Assembly: GCA_000169395.1 (NCBI GenBank)
Contig: AAXZ01000001.1
Location: 806,001-870,000 of the forward strand
DNA length: 64,000 nt
Direction: 5' to 3'
Source of the DNA: Rhodobacteraceae bacterium HTCC2150
Lineage (GTDB): Bacteria; Pseudomonadota; Alphaproteobacteria; Rhodobacterales; Rhodobacteraceae
Position numbers and translations under genes: made by a program. The notes below the pieces were generated by a model that saw nothing but the letters and a program-made list of their open reading frames with translations, made no database searches and was not told the origin of the DNA. The stretch's first letter is position 1. Every line of letters begins with the position of its first letter. Positions 18,005 through 27,927 of this stretch are shown here, piece after piece.

Positions 18005-20961
18005 CAGACCATTCGGGCAACGCCCAGTTTCACGCACTTTCCTTTATGCAAGGACACAATGCGGAATATCTGGAACAGCTTTACGCACGCTATGCCAATG
18101 ATCCGAACGCGGTAGACGCCGATTGGGCCGCATTTTTCGAACAGATGGGCGATGCAGTTGGCGCACCTCAAGCCGAAGCTGCAGGGCCAAGCTGGGCACG
18201 TGGTGATTGGCCGCCAATGCCAAATGATGATTTAACCCAAGCGTTAGATGGTCAGTGGGCCGCTGAGGCACCTGCCGCCGCAAAGAAAATCAAAGATAAA
18301 GCGGCCACGGCGGCAACACCCGTAACCGATGATGCAATCAAACGCGCAGTTTTGGATTCGGTTCGTGCGCTGATGATCATTCGCGCCTTTCGTATTCGGG
18401 GTCATTTGGTTGCAGATCTTGATCCACTGGGCATGCGCAGCACGACACCGCACCCAGAACTTGATCCTGCCTCATACGGTTTCACCGAAGCGGATATGGA
18501 TCGCCAGATTTTCATTGATAATGTTTTGGGTCTGCAATTTGCAAACATGCGCCAAATAATCGAAATTGTGCGCCGTACATACTGCGGCACGTTTGCCTTG
18601 CAATACATGCATATTTCCAATCCAGAAGAATCCAGCTGGTTGAAAGAACGCATCGAGGGTTTGGGTAAAGAAGTTCAATTTACCACCGAAGGTCGTCGCG
18701 CCATTTTGAAAAAGATGGTCGAAGCCGAAGGTTTTGAAAAGTTCCTGCATGTTAAATACATGGGCACCAAGCGGTTCGGTCTTGATGGCGGCGAAAGCTT
18801 GATCCCAGCCATGGAGCAAATCATCAAACGCGGTGGCAATTTGGGTGTTCAAGACGTTATCGTGGGCATGCCGCACCGTGGTCGATTGTCTGTTTTGGCG
18901 AATGTTATGGCCAAGCCATACCACGCGATTTTCAACGAATTTCAGGGCGGCAGCTTTAAACCTGAGGACGTTGATGGTTCAGGTGATGTTAAATATCACC
19001 TCGGCGCTTCATCTGATCGCGAATTTGACGGAAATTCGGTTCACCTTTCGTTGACAGCAAATCCAAGCCACCTTGAGGCGGTTAACCCTGTTGTTTTGGG
19101 CAAGGCTCGCGCCAAACAAGAACAGCTTAACGATGTGGATCGCACTAAAGTTTTGCCAATTCTGTTGCACGGCGATGCGGCCTTTGCAGGTCAGGGTGTC
19201 GTTGCTGAATGCTTTGGTTTGTCTGGCCTAATTGGTCACAAAACTGGCGGCACAATGCATATCGTTGTGAACAACCAAATTGGTTTCACAACTGCACCGC
19301 ATTTTTCCCGCAGCTCACCTTACCCAACAGACATTGCCTTGATGGTGGAAGCGCCGATTTTCCACGTGAATGGCGATGATCCTGAGGCCGTGGTTCACGC
19401 GGCGAAAGTGGCGACAGAGTTCCGTCAAAAATTCCACAAAGATGTGGTTATTGATATTATTTGTTATCGTCGATTTGGTCACAACGAGGGTGATGAGCCC
19501 ATGTTCACCAACCCGATCATGTACAAAACTATCAAAAAGCATAAAACGACGCTTACGCTTTATACCGAACGTTTGGTCAAAGACGGGCTTATCCCCGAAG
19601 GCGAAATTGAGGACATGAAAGCGGCATTCCAGGCGCATCTGAATGAAGAATTTGAAGTTGGTAGAACTTACAAGCCCAACAAAGCTGACTGGATGGATGG
19701 CAAGTGGTCCCATTTGGACAAACAAAAAGAGCCTGATTACCAACGTGGTAAAACCTCTATCGAAAAAGAGAGATTCGACCAGATTGGGTCTGCATTAAGC
19801 ACTGCACCAGATGGTTTCCCAACCCACAAAACAGTCGATCGCCTTTTGGGTGCCAAGCAGAAGATGTTTGAAACCGGCGAAGGCTTTGATTGGGCAACGG
19901 GCGAAGCTTTGGCTTTTGGCTCATTGCTAACCGAGGGCTTCCCTGTTCGTCTGTCTGGTCAAGACAGTACACGCGGTACATTTAGTCAACGTCACTCTGG
20001 TTTGATCAATCAAGACACCGAAGAACGTTACTATCCGTTAAACGCAATTCGTGAGGGTCAGGCGCAGTACGAAGTCATCGACTCTATGCTGTCTGAGTAT
20101 GCCGTTCTTGGATTTGAATACGGCTATTCATTGGCGGAACCAAATGCGTTGACGATGTGGGAGGCGCAATTTGGCGATTTCGCGAACGGTGCCCAGATCA
20201 TGTTCGATCAGTTCATATCCTCGGGCGAAAGCAAATGGTTGCGGATGTCTGGTTTGGTGATGCTGCTACCGCATGGTTTTGAAGGGCAGGGACCAGAGCA
20301 CTCGTCGGCCCGATTGGAGCGCTTCTTGCAAATGTGTGGTGGCGACAACTGGATCGTTGCCAACTGTACAACGCCTGCGCAATATTTCCACATTCTGCGT
20401 CGACAATTGCACCGCACTTTCCGCAAACCTTTGGTGATGATGACGCCAAAGTCATTGTTGCGGCATAAACTGGCGGTTTCAAAAGCCGAAGAATTCCAAA
20501 CAGGCAGCTCTTTCCACCGCGTTTTGTGGGATGATGCGCAGCACGGCAATTCTGATACCAAACTTGTGGCGGACAAGAAAATCAAACGTGTGGTTGTGTG
20601 TTCCGGTAAGGTCTACTTTGATCTGCTAGAAGAACGCGACGCTCGGGGCATCGACGATATTTACTTGATGCGTTTGGAACAATTTTATCCATTCCCTGCA
20701 AAATCTATGCTCACCGAACTAAAGCGTTTTGAAGGTGCAGAAGTTGTTTGGTGTCAAGAAGAACCCAAAAACCAAGGGGCTTGGACGTTCGTTGAGCCAA
20801 ATATTGAATGGGTGCTAAACCGCCTAGAAACAAAATCAAAGCGACCCGTTTACGTTGGTCGCCCTGCATCAGCCTCACCTGCAACAGGTTTGGCGAGCCA
20901 ACACAAAGCACAACAAGCCGCGCTCGTTGATGACGCGCTGACCATCGAAGGAAAAGAATAA
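18001..20961 (+). CDS. sucA: 2-oxoglutarate dehydrogenase E1 component
   Basis: Thiamine-diphosphate-dependent decarboxylation of 2-oxoglutarate, TCA cycle. The 986-aa protein is full length. It has the N-terminal E2-binding helix ([13 protein letters not shown]), [15 protein letters not shown], the ThDP motif [12 protein letters not shown] through [10 protein letters not shown], and the C-terminal transketolase domain with [16 protein letters not shown]. It overlaps DUF805 upstream by 4 bp and sucB by 1 bp. Confidence 0.97.
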   Translation: MTDHSGNAQFHALSFMQGHNAEYLEQLYARYANDPNAVDADWAAFFEQMGDAVGAPQAEAAGPSWARGDWPPMPNDDLTQALDGQWAAEAPAAAKKIKDKAATAATPVTDDAIKRAVLDSVRALMIIRAFRIRGHLVADLDPLGMRSTTPHPELDPASYGFTEADMDRQIFIDNVLGLQFANMRQIIEIVRRTYCGTFALQYMHISNPEESSWLKERIEGLGKEVQFTTEGRRAILKKMVEAEGFEKFLHVKYMGTKRFGLDGGESLIPAMEQIIKRGGNLGVQDVIVGMPHRGRLSVLANVMAKPYHAIFNEFQGGSFKPEDVDGSGDVKYHLGASSDREFDGNSVHLSLTANPSHLEAVNPVVLGKARAKQEQLNDVDRTKVLPILLHGDAAFAGQGVVAECFGLSGLIGHKTGGTMHIVVNNQIGFTTAPHFSRSSPYPTDIALMVEAPIFHVNGDDPEAVVHAAKVATEFRQKFHKDVVIDIICYRRFGHNEGDEPMFTNPIMYKTIKKHKTTLTLYTERLVKDGLIPEGEIEDMKAAFQAHLNEEFEVGRTYKPNKADWMDGKWSHLDKQKEPDYQRGKTSIEKERFDQIGSALSTAPDGFPTHKTVDRLLGAKQKMFETGEGFDWATGEALAFGSLLTEGFPVRLSGQDSTRGTFSQRHSGLINQDTEERYYPLNAIREGQAQYEVIDSMLSEYAVLGFEYGYSLAEPNALTMWEAQFGDFANGAQIMFDQFISSGESKWLRMSGLVMLLPHGFEGQGPEHSSARLERFLQMCGGDNWIVANCTTPAQYFHILRRQLHRTFRKPLVMMTPKSLLRHKLAVSKAEEFQTGSSFHRVLWDDAQHGNSDTKLVADKKIKRVVVCSGKVYFDLLEERDARGIDDIYLMRLEQFYPFPAKSMLTELKRFEGAEVVWCQEEPKNQGAWTFVEPNIEWVLNRLETKSKRPVYVGRPASASPATGLASQHKAQQAALVDDALTIEGKE

Positions 20962-22472
20962 TGACCGATATTCGTGTACCCACATTGGGCGAAAGCGTGA
21001 CTGAGGCAACCGTGGCAACATGGTACAAAAAACCTGGTGATGCTGTGGCTGTTGATGAAATGCTGTGCGAGCTTGAAACGGACAAGGTAACGGTTGAGGT
21101 TCCGTCCCCTTCGGCGGGTGTTTTAGGGGAAATCGTTGCAGGCGAAGGTGTAACAGTTGGAGTTGATGCTCTTTTGGCAACATTGAGCGAAGGCGCGGGT
21201 GCTGCGGCCCCAGCGGCGACAACGCCAGTTGCAAAAAGCGATGCGGCGCCAGACGGAGGTTCTGTTGATGTGATGGTGCCAACCCTTGGCGAAAGTGTAA
21301 CCGAAGCGGTTGTTGCATCATGGTACAAGGCTGTTGGCGATAGTGTGGCACAGGACGAAATGCTGTGTGAGCTTGAAACGGACAAAGTAACCGTTGAGGT
21401 TCCAGCACCTGCGGCTGGTGTTCTAACAGAAATTTTGGCCGCCAGTGGTGCCACCATTCAAGCCGGTGGAAAATTGGGCGTTATGTCATCGGGTGGCGCA
21501 GCAACATCTGCAGCAGCACCCGCCGCCGTTGCCGCTGCCCCCGTTTCAAATAAAGACATTGAAGATGCGCCAGCGGCCAAAAAAGCCATGGCTGAAGCTG
21601 GTTTGTCTGCTGATCAAGTTACAGGTACGGGCCGTGATGGCCGCGTGATGAAAGAAGATGTTGCCGCAGCCCTTGCTGGCGGTGCGGCGGCCCCAGCGCC
21701 TTTGGCGGCTGTGCCCACCCCACCGAGTGCCCAAACAAGTGCACCGCGCGCACCCGTTGCGGCAAGTGACGCATCTCGTGAAGAACGCGTGGCAATGACG
21801 CGTTTGCGCCAAACAATCGCGCGTCGTTTGAAGGAAAGCCAAAACACCGCCGCTATGTTGACCACATATAATGAGGTGGACATGACAGAGGTGATGGCGC
21901 TGCGTAATGAGTATAAAGATTTGTTCTTGAAAAAGCACGGTGTGAAGTTGGGCTTTATGTCGTTCTTCACCAAAGCGTGCTGTCATGCCTTGCGCGAAGT
22001 GCCCGAAGTAAACGCAGAGATCGATGGTACGGACGTTGTATACAAAAACTTCGTTCACATGGGGATCGCGGCTGGTACGCCAACAGGTCTTGTGGTGCCA
22101 GTTATTCGCGAAGCGGATTCCTTATCGTTTGCACAAATCGAAAAAGCGATTGCCGAAAAAGGTGCACGTGCGCGTGACGGCAAGTTAAGCATGGCGGAAA
22201 TGCAGGGCGGCACGTTCACCATTTCAAATGGTGGTGTGTATGGCAGCCTTATGTCCTCGCCCATTTTGAACCCACCGCAATCGGGTATCCTTGGCATGCA
22301 CAAAATCCAAGATCGTCCAATGGCGATCAACGGTGAAGTTGTTATTCGCCCGATGATGTACCTCGCCTTGTCCTATGATCACCGTATTGTTGATGGTAAA
22401 GGTGCGGTGACCTTCCTTGTGCGCGTGAAAGAAGCGCTTGAAGATCCTCGTCGTCTGTTGATGGATTTGTAA
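20961..22472 (+). CDS. sucB: Dihydrolipoyllysine succinyltransferase E2 with two lipoyl domains
   Basis: Carries the succinyl group from E1 to CoA in the 2-oxoglutarate dehydrogenase complex. The 503-aa protein has two lipoyl domains with the motif [12 protein letters not shown] (lipoyl Lys at 42 and 142), an Ala/Pro linker, an E1/E3-binding domain (about 203-240, [12 protein letters not shown]) and the catalytic domain ending [12 protein letters not shown]. Single-lipoyl E2 is the norm in E. coli; two copies are, from my knowledge, usual in Rhodobacterales. The DNA of the two lipoyl motifs is nearly identical. Confidence 0.95.
   Translation: MTDIRVPTLGESVTEATVATWYKKPGDAVAVDEMLCELETDKVTVEVPSPSAGVLGEIVAGEGVTVGVDALLATLSEGAGAAAPAATTPVAKSDAAPDGGSVDVMVPTLGESVTEAVVASWYKAVGDSVAQDEMLCELETDKVTVEVPAPAAGVLTEILAASGATIQAGGKLGVMSSGGAATSAAAPAAVAAAPVSNKDIEDAPAAKKAMAEAGLSADQVTGTGRDGRVMKEDVAAALAGGAAAPAPLAAVPTPPSAQTSAPRAPVAASDASREERVAMTRLRQTIARRLKESQNTAAMLTTYNEVDMTEVMALRNEYKDLFLKKHGVKLGFMSFFTKACCHALREVPEVNAEIDGTDVVYKNFVHMGIAAGTPTGLVVPVIREADSLSFAQIEKAIAEKGARARDGKLSMAEMQGGTFTISNGGVYGSLMSSPILNPPQSGILGMHKIQDRPMAINGEVVIRPMMYLALSYDHRIVDGKGAVTFLVRVKEALEDPRRLLMDL
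21058..21408 (+). repeat. Direct DNA repeat of lipoyl-motif sequence inside sucB
   Basis: Segments near 21058-21103 and 21358-21403 encode the same [15 protein letters not shown] string and differ at only a few silent positions, exactly 300 bp apart. This could support in-frame loss or gain of one lipoyl domain by recombination. Confidence 0.7.
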
Positions 22473-22517
22473 ATCAGCAATGGCGTGCGGTTTGGGCATA
22501 GGTGAAAGTTGGCGTCG

Positions 22518-23474
22518 ATGACCCATAAAACGGCTGTTGTCTGTTGTGTGCGCAATGAAGGGCAATTCATTTTAGAATGGGTTGCCTATCATAAGGCCAT
22601 TGGGTTTGATGATGTTGTTATTGTGTCTAATGCTTGCACTGACGGATCAGACGCATTGTTGAACTGTTTGGCTGATATGGGGGAAATTACCCATTTCAGT
22701 CAGGACGTGCCAACAGGTAAAGCCCCGCAAACCCATGCGTTTGCCAAACTTTTAACCGACGGTAGTTTGGCGCAATACGATTGGGTTTTGCACATCGATG
22801 CAGATGAATTTCTTGAGGTGACATGTGGCAATGGTGATGTTGCATCGTTGCTAGAAAATCTGCCTGAAGCGGATGCGGTTGCAATCCTTTGGCAATTGAT
22901 GGGCGACAACGGATTGACTGAATGGGATGGTGGTTTTGTCATTCCAGCGTTCACCAAAGGTCAGGCTGCGCCTCAGCCGCGTGTTCAGTTACATAAAACA
23001 ATGTTCCGCCCTTCAAGTTTTCGAGGTGCACGGGATCACATGCCCAAACACCCAATTGATGACGCCCGACAAGTTGTTAATACGGCAGGCAACCCAGTGC
23101 CAAGTGGGGCGTTAGGGAAGTGGCGCCTTAATCGTTATGGAATGGATTTTGAAGATTGTACTTGGGAAAATGCTCGTATTCGGCATTATGCAGTGAAAAG
23201 CCAAGATGTGTTGTTGATGAAAAACGTACGTGGCGACGGTATGGGAATTGTCAGTGACAAGTACTTTTTGGGATCGAAATTCCAACGCAGTCACAACATG
23301 AATGATGCTGAGGATTTGTCGATCCAAGTGCATTGGCCAAAAACTAAGGCCGGGATTGATGCGCTATTGCAAGATATAGAACTGCGGGCTTTGAATGATG
23401 CATGCAAGGCTTGGTTCCAAGAACAAAAAACGTCGGCTTTAACGCCGGAAAAAATTGCTGAATGGACGGTTTGA
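22518..23474 (+). CDS. Family 2-like glycosyltransferase
   Basis: A 318-aa protein of the Glyco_tranf_2_4 type: N-terminal VVCCVRNEGQFILEWVAYH, then SNACTDGSD, and the metal-binding DxD in HIDADEFLEV. There is no membrane segment. ATG 22518 fits homologue N termini, but a TTG at 22509 has the better-placed ribosome site (AGG six bases upstream), so the start is uncertain. It sits between sucB and lpd, separating E2 from E3 of one complex. Its sugar donor and acceptor are unknown. Confidence 0.8.
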   Translation: MTHKTAVVCCVRNEGQFILEWVAYHKAIGFDDVVIVSNACTDGSDALLNCLADMGEITHFSQDVPTGKAPQTHAFAKLLTDGSLAQYDWVLHIDADEFLEVTCGNGDVASLLENLPEADAVAILWQLMGDNGLTEWDGGFVIPAFTKGQAAPQPRVQLHKTMFRPSSFRGARDHMPKHPIDDARQVVNTAGNPVPSGALGKWRLNRYGMDFEDCTWENARIRHYAVKSQDVLLMKNVRGDGMGIVSDKYFLGSKFQRSHNMNDAEDLSIQVHWPKTKAGIDALLQDIELRALNDACKAWFQEQKTSALTPEKIAEWTV

Positions 23475-23570
23475 TGGATGATCACGCTAGACCGTCAATT
23501 GAACTGATAAATTGCAAAGGTAAGCTGGAAAACAGTGCCTTTTACAAACCTGAGAGAAAAGGAAAATCCT

Positions 23571-24959
23571 ATGTCCAACTATGATGTTATCGTCATTGGG
23601 GCCGGTCCTGGCGGCTATGTTGCTGCAATCCGCTGTGCGCAATTGGGTCTGAAAACCGCCGTCGTTGAGGGGCGTGAAACCCTTGGCGGCACATGTTTGA
23701 ACGTTGGGTGTATTCCTTCCAAAGCGTTGCTGCATGCGACCCACAGCTTGCACGAAGCGCAGCATAATTTTCCAGCCATGGGCCTTAAAGGTAAGGCGCC
23801 CAGCGTGGATTGGAAACAAATGCTTACGTACAAAGACGACGTGATCGGCCAAAATACTGGTGGCATCGAATTTTTGTTCAAAAAGAACAAAATTGATTGG
23901 CTTAAGGGTTGGGGCAAGTTGTCTGGTAAAGGCGAAGTGACCGTAGGCAAGGATGTACATCAAGCCAAAAACATTATTATCGCTTCTGGGTCAGAACCAT
24001 CCGCACTTAAGGGTGTAACGGTTGACGAAAAGATTGTCGTTACATCAACGGGTGCTTTGGCATTGAACAAGATCCCCAAGAAAATGGTAGTCATCGGAGC
24101 GGGTGTCATCGGGCTGGAACTTGGGTCAGTTTATGCGCGTCTTGGGGCCGAGGTGACTGTTGTTGAATTCCTTGATGCCATCACGCCCGGCATGGACAAA
24201 GACGTTCAGCGCGGCCTGAAGCGTATGTTGGAAAAACAAGGACTAAAATTTGTAATGGGTGCCGCGGTTCAAGGTGTTGAGACCAGCAAAAGTAAAGCCA
24301 AAGTTACCTATCAAGTTAAAAAGACCGAAGCGATTGAAACACTTGATGCGGATTGCGTTCTTGTGGCGACAGGTCGTCGCCCATTTGTTGATGGGCTTGG
24401 ATTTGGCGATCTTGGTGGTGAAATGACCGATCGTGGCCAGATCAAAACCAATGATCACTGGGCCACAAATTTGCCTGGCGTTTATGCCATTGGTGACGTG
24501 ATCACAGGGCCAATGTTGGCACACAAAGCCGAGGACGAAGGCATGGCTGTTGCCGAGGTAATTGCAGGCAAAGCTGGCCACGTAAATTACAATGTTATCC
24601 CAGGAGTGATCTATACACATCCAGAGGTCGCGAGTGTTGGTTTGACTGAAGTGGAGGCCAAGGCCGATGGACGCAAAGTCAAGGTTGGCAAGTTTTCATT
24701 TATGGGCAACGGACGTGCCAAAGCAGTATTTGCAGGCGAAGGTTTTGTGAAAATTATCGCGGATAAAGAAACGGATCGCATTTTGGGTGCGCATATCATT
24801 GGGCCCGCCGCTGGTGATTTGATCCATGAAATTTGTGTTGCGATGGAATTTGGGGCCTCGGCACAAGACGTGGCTTTGACGTGCCATGCGCATCCGACAT
24901 ATTCCGAAGCGGTTCGTGAGGCTGCATTGGCTTGTGGTGATGGGGCCATCCACGCGTAA
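23571..24959 (+). CDS. lpd: Dihydrolipoyl dehydrogenase
   Basis: The FAD-dependent E3 that reoxidises dihydrolipoamide with NAD. The 462-aa protein has the FAD motif GAGPGGY, the redox disulfide [13 protein letters not shown] (Cys42, Cys47), the NAD motif [13 protein letters not shown], a second FAD contact YAIGDV and the C-terminal HAHPTYSE with the catalytic His. Start at ATG 23571 with AAGGA upstream; a GTG further out is unlikely. Its position after sucAB indicates the 2-oxoglutarate complex. Confidence 0.96.
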   Translation: MSNYDVIVIGAGPGGYVAAIRCAQLGLKTAVVEGRETLGGTCLNVGCIPSKALLHATHSLHEAQHNFPAMGLKGKAPSVDWKQMLTYKDDVIGQNTGGIEFLFKKNKIDWLKGWGKLSGKGEVTVGKDVHQAKNIIIASGSEPSALKGVTVDEKIVVTSTGALALNKIPKKMVVIGAGVIGLELGSVYARLGAEVTVVEFLDAITPGMDKDVQRGLKRMLEKQGLKFVMGAAVQGVETSKSKAKVTYQVKKTEAIETLDADCVLVATGRRPFVDGLGFGDLGGEMTDRGQIKTNDHWATNLPGVYAIGDVITGPMLAHKAEDEGMAVAEVIAGKAGHVNYNVIPGVIYTHPEVASVGLTEVEAKADGRKVKVGKFSFMGNGRAKAVFAGEGFVKIIADKETDRILGAHIIGPAAGDLIHEICVAMEFGASAQDVALTCHAHPTYSEAVREAALACGDGAIHA

Positions 24960-24982
24960 AGAAACTTCTGCAAAAATATTCG

Positions 24983-25016
24983 AAAAAAGGCGCGTTCTTC
25001 TGGATCGCGCCTTTTT
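24983..25016. terminator. Bidirectional terminator between lpd and the SDR gene
   Basis: AAAAAGGCGCG and CGCGCCTTTTT pair perfectly over 11 bp around an 11-base loop. The T-run and A-run on either side let it serve both convergent genes. Confidence 0.88.
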
Positions 25017-25017
25017 G

Positions 25018-25767
25018 CTATTTACGCAAGGCAGGTAATCCTACGCCCGTGCTGTCAAACCCACCATCAGCGGCCATGACTTGACCCGTCACATAGCTGG
25101 CTTTGCTGGAACACAAAAAGGCAATGACTTCGGCGATCTCATTTTCACTGCCATAGCGATTCAGAGGAATTGCATCGTGGTAGGCATCGATGATCTCTTG
25201 TGAATGCACAGCCATTGCCAGTTTCGTGCGCACAGGGCCTGGGCATACACAATTTGCGCGCACATTAAATTCACCCAATTCAGCCGCCTGTTGTTTGGTC
25301 AATTGAATAACGGCGGCTTTGGACGTGCCGTATGCCACGCGCAGGGTCGAAGCGCGAAGGCCAGAAATGGACGCAATGTTTACGATCGCGCCACTGGTTT
25401 TCTTGAGGGCCGGAATAACCGCCTGAGATACCAAGAATACACCGTCCAGATTGGTTTCCATTACGCGCCGCCAACGGGCGAAATCAGTTTCTTCCATTGG
25501 ACCGAAGTCTGCAACGCCTGCGTTATTCACCAAAGCATCGATTTGACCAAATTCGGCTAAAACCTCTTGGGTCATTTTTTCAACGGCATCCGGATTGGAA
25601 ACGTCAAAAGTAAAAGATTGGGCACCATCAATGGCACCCAATGACGTCAATTCATCACCATCACGGTCAATCATTGCAACCCGCCATCCATCAGCGATTA
25701 GCAACTTGGTGGTGGCCAGCCCAATGCCGCGCGCGGCCCCTGTGATCAGTGCGACTTTGCTTGGCAT
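25018..25767 (-). CDS. SDR-family oxidoreductase
   Basis: A 249-aa classical short-chain dehydrogenase with the cofactor motif TGAARGIG (residues 9-16), NNAG, the catalytic Ser in NIASISG, YGTSK as YxxxK, and PGPVRT after the active site. Asp at the end of beta2 (AMIDRDGD) favours NAD(H). AAAGGA precedes the ATG. It lies 17 bp downstream of mcl1 in the same operon, so a CoA-thioester or hydroxyacid substrate is plausible but not shown. Confidence 0.87.
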   Translation of the reverse strand: MPSKVALITGAARGIGLATTKLLIADGWRVAMIDRDGDELTSLGAIDGAQSFTFDVSNPDAVEKMTQEVLAEFGQIDALVNNAGVADFGPMEETDFARWRRVMETNLDGVFLVSQAVIPALKKTSGAIVNIASISGLRASTLRVAYGTSKAAVIQLTKQQAAELGEFNVRANCVCPGPVRTKLAMAVHSQEIIDAYHDAIPLNRYGSENEIAEVIAFLCSSKASYVTGQVMAADGGFDSTGVGLPALRK

Positions 25768-25784
25768 GGGCTGTTCCTTTGGTT

Positions 25785-26747
25785 CTAGGCGCTAGCGGCG
25801 ATTAGTTCGGCTTGGCTAACGATTACTTCGGCTTGTTTAATCGAGGCTATGTCGACAAGGCGACCTTTGTAAACCGTAGCACCCGCTCCATCGGCCTTGG
25901 CTTGTTCCATTGCTGTAATAATTTCGCGAGCTTCAGCGACTTGTTCCTCGGATGGGGTGAACACGTCATTGGACAGCGCGATTTGTTTGGGGTGGATTGC
26001 CCATTTCCCAACCATGCCCAAAGTGGCCGAGCGACGGGCTTGGGCCACAAAGCCCTCATCGTCGGAAAAGTCACCAAAGGGGCCATCAACTGGTAAAACA
26101 CCGTGCGTACGACAGGCTGCAACAATGGCGGCTTGTGCCCAGTGCCAAGGATCAGACCAATGGTTCTGCCCATTATGCGCCATGTAATAGTTTTCCTGCG
26201 TGCCACCGATACCGGTTGTTTGCATCCCCATAGAGGCCGCAAAATCAGCGGCCCCCAATGACATGGCTGCCAAGCGTGGGCTGCTGGCGGCAATTTCTTC
26301 AACGTGGGCAATGCCAGCGGCGCTTTCGATGATCACTTCAAACGTGATTTTCTTGGTGCGACCCTTGGCGGTTTCAATGGCCGTAACCAAAGCATCAACC
26401 GCGTAAATGTCAGCAGCACAACCAACTTTGGGGATCATGATTTGATCCAGACGTTCGCCGGCCTGTTCCATTAAATCAACAACATCGCGATACCAATAGG
26501 GTGTATCTAAGCCGTTGATGCGCACAGACAATGTTTTGTTGCCCCAATCAACATCAGAAATCGCGGCAATGATGTTTGCGCGGGCTTCGTCTTTGTCATT
26601 GGGTGCAACGGAATCTTCAAGATCAAGGTTGATCACATCGGCCGCAGATGCCGCCATCTTTTCAAAAATCGCTGGGCGTGAACCTGGCCCAAATAGTTGG
26701 CAGCGATTGGGGCGGGACGGGGGTGTTGGTTGTAGGCGAAAGCTCAT
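25785..26747 (-). CDS. mcl1: L-malyl-CoA / beta-methylmalyl-CoA lyase (CitE family)
   Basis: Cleaves beta-methylmalyl-CoA to propionyl-CoA and glyoxylate and condenses glyoxylate with acetyl-CoA, both in the ethylmalonyl-CoA pathway. The 320-aa TIM barrel is nearly collinear with Rhodobacter Mcl1 as I recall it: PNRCQLFGPGSRPA near the start, INLDLEDSVAP, MIPKVGCA, FEVIIESAAG with the metal Glu, and KWAIHPKQ. ATG 26747 has AAGGAG at ideal spacing; 27 further open codons upstream are not used. It is transcribed with an SDR and diverges from a TIM-barrel gene. Confidence 0.93.
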   Translation of the reverse strand: MSFRLQPTPPSRPNRCQLFGPGSRPAIFEKMAASAADVINLDLEDSVAPNDKDEARANIIAAISDVDWGNKTLSVRINGLDTPYWYRDVVDLMEQAGERLDQIMIPKVGCAADIYAVDALVTAIETAKGRTKKITFEVIIESAAGIAHVEEIAASSPRLAAMSLGAADFAASMGMQTTGIGGTQENYYMAHNGQNHWSDPWHWAQAAIVAACRTHGVLPVDGPFGDFSDDEGFVAQARRSATLGMVGKWAIHPKQIALSNDVFTPSEEQVAEAREIITAMEQAKADGAGATVYKGRLVDIASIKQAEVIVSQAELIAASA

Positions 26748-26813
26748 GGTGGCTCCTTGAGAGGGTAAGGAAGTTACATTTTTTGTTACGTCAGAGTTAG
26801 AATATTGCGCGTC

Positions 26814-26822
26814 TTGCTGCAA
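26814..26822. promoter_or_regulatory. TTGCTGCAA palindrome upstream of mcl1
   Basis: TTGC-T-GCAA, followed by a further GTGCAAAT, in the 151-bp divergent promoter between mcl1 and the TIM-barrel gene. It shares half-sites with the motifs beside prpE. Short, so chance occurrence is possible. Confidence 0.25.
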
Positions 26823-26898
26823 GTGCAAATGAGCTTAGTGGGGTATTGCGCCGCAGCGCAGCACTAAAGTAGGCTTTCACAAACCAAGGGAGAGTACG

Positions 26899-27744
26899 AT
26901 GCGCCAGCTTAAAACATATACATCTTTGTGGGCGATGCAGCCCCATGATCAAACCGGTACCAAACTGCCTTATGAAGAAGTTTGTGAGATGGTTGCTGGC
27001 GCGGGATATGACGGCATGGCAATTGATCTGGGTGCAGGGGATGTGGCGCAAGCGTATGAAGTGCAACCCATGATGAAAGCCGCCGGTTTGACGCCATTAA
27101 TCGTTGCGTTTCCCAAGTCCATTGAGGAATTTCGCGATACCCTGCAAATGGCGCGGGAATTTGGATCACCCTTTGTGGATTTGATTGGTCAGGTCATGCC
27201 GTTAAGTGTTGAAGGTATGATCCCCGTTGTGCGCCAGTGGATTGAAATGGCGGCAGAGGAAAATATGCCAATTCAATTTGAGGCGCACAGAAACTGTATT
27301 ACAAATGATCTGTATTCGACGTTGTGCCTGCTTGATGCCGTGCCCGAAATGCGGATGTGTGCCGATCTTAGCCATTATGTGGTAGACCGTGAATTCAAAC
27401 TGCCAATGTCGGATCGTGACATGGGGTTGATCAGTCGAATTCTTGAACGATCCGACAGTTTTCAGGGTCGTGTCGCCAGCCGCCAGCAAATTCAACTACA
27501 GCTGGATTTTCCACAACACGCGCCCTGGGTCGAACTTTTCAAAGGATGGTGGAAAGAAGGTCTAGAAGGATGGCGGCGTCGCAATGAAGATGGCGACTGT
27601 ATTTTCCTATGTGAACTCGGCCCGCCTGAATATGCCATGACAGGACCCGATGGGCGCGAAATGTCAAACCGTTGGGAAGAAGCCTTGGTGATAAAAGGTT
27701 GGATTGAGGACATGTGGGCCGAAATGGAATCCTCTGGCAAATAA
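26899..27744 (+). CDS. Xylose-isomerase-like TIM-barrel protein
   Basis: A 281-aa protein of the AP-endonuclease-2 / sugar phosphate isomerase-epimerase superfamily. Seen: GAGYDGMAIDLG near the N terminus, IQFEAHRN, MCADLSHYVVD and FLCELGPPEYAM, which place Glu, Asp and His where this superfamily binds divalent metal. GGGAGAG precedes the ATG. It is divergent from mcl1. Substrate unknown; it could equally be an isomerase, epimerase or hydroxypyruvate-isomerase-like enzyme. Confidence 0.75.
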   Translation: MRQLKTYTSLWAMQPHDQTGTKLPYEEVCEMVAGAGYDGMAIDLGAGDVAQAYEVQPMMKAAGLTPLIVAFPKSIEEFRDTLQMAREFGSPFVDLIGQVMPLSVEGMIPVVRQWIEMAAEENMPIQFEAHRNCITNDLYSTLCLLDAVPEMRMCADLSHYVVDREFKLPMSDRDMGLISRILERSDSFQGRVASRQQIQLQLDFPQHAPWVELFKGWWKEGLEGWRRRNEDGDCIFLCELGPPEYAMTGPDGREMSNRWEEALVIKGWIEDMWAEMESSGK

Positions 27745-27771
27745 GGTGAATCAATCGTCTGTTTTGCATTG

Positions 27772-27796
27772 TATGTTCGAATATAATTCGAACATA
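27772..27796. promoter_or_regulatory. 11-bp inverted repeat upstream of dgcN
   Basis: TATGTTCGAAT and ATTCGAACATA are perfect inverted arms around three bases. Each arm contains the self-complementary TTCGAA, with centres 11 bp apart (one helical turn). It lies about 130 bp upstream of the dgcN start. The AT-rich arms and lack of a T-run argue against a terminator, so an operator is more likely. Confidence 0.6.
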
Positions 27797-27927
27797 TTGT
27801 TATTTGTGCGTGATAAGTTTTACAAATTTTGATTTTTTGGATAGTTTTCGAAGAGAATGCCGTAATTCGCATGCTACATCCGCAGGGCTTATTATAGCCG
27901 ATTTTAATGACCTTGGGGGCAACGACG

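Noticed and set aside
20711-21457. 248-codon minus-strand frame opposite sucA/sucB
   Set aside because: Ser/Thr/Pro/Ala-rich composition follows from the complement of the sucB linker and lipoyl motifs; no ribosome site and no family resemblance.
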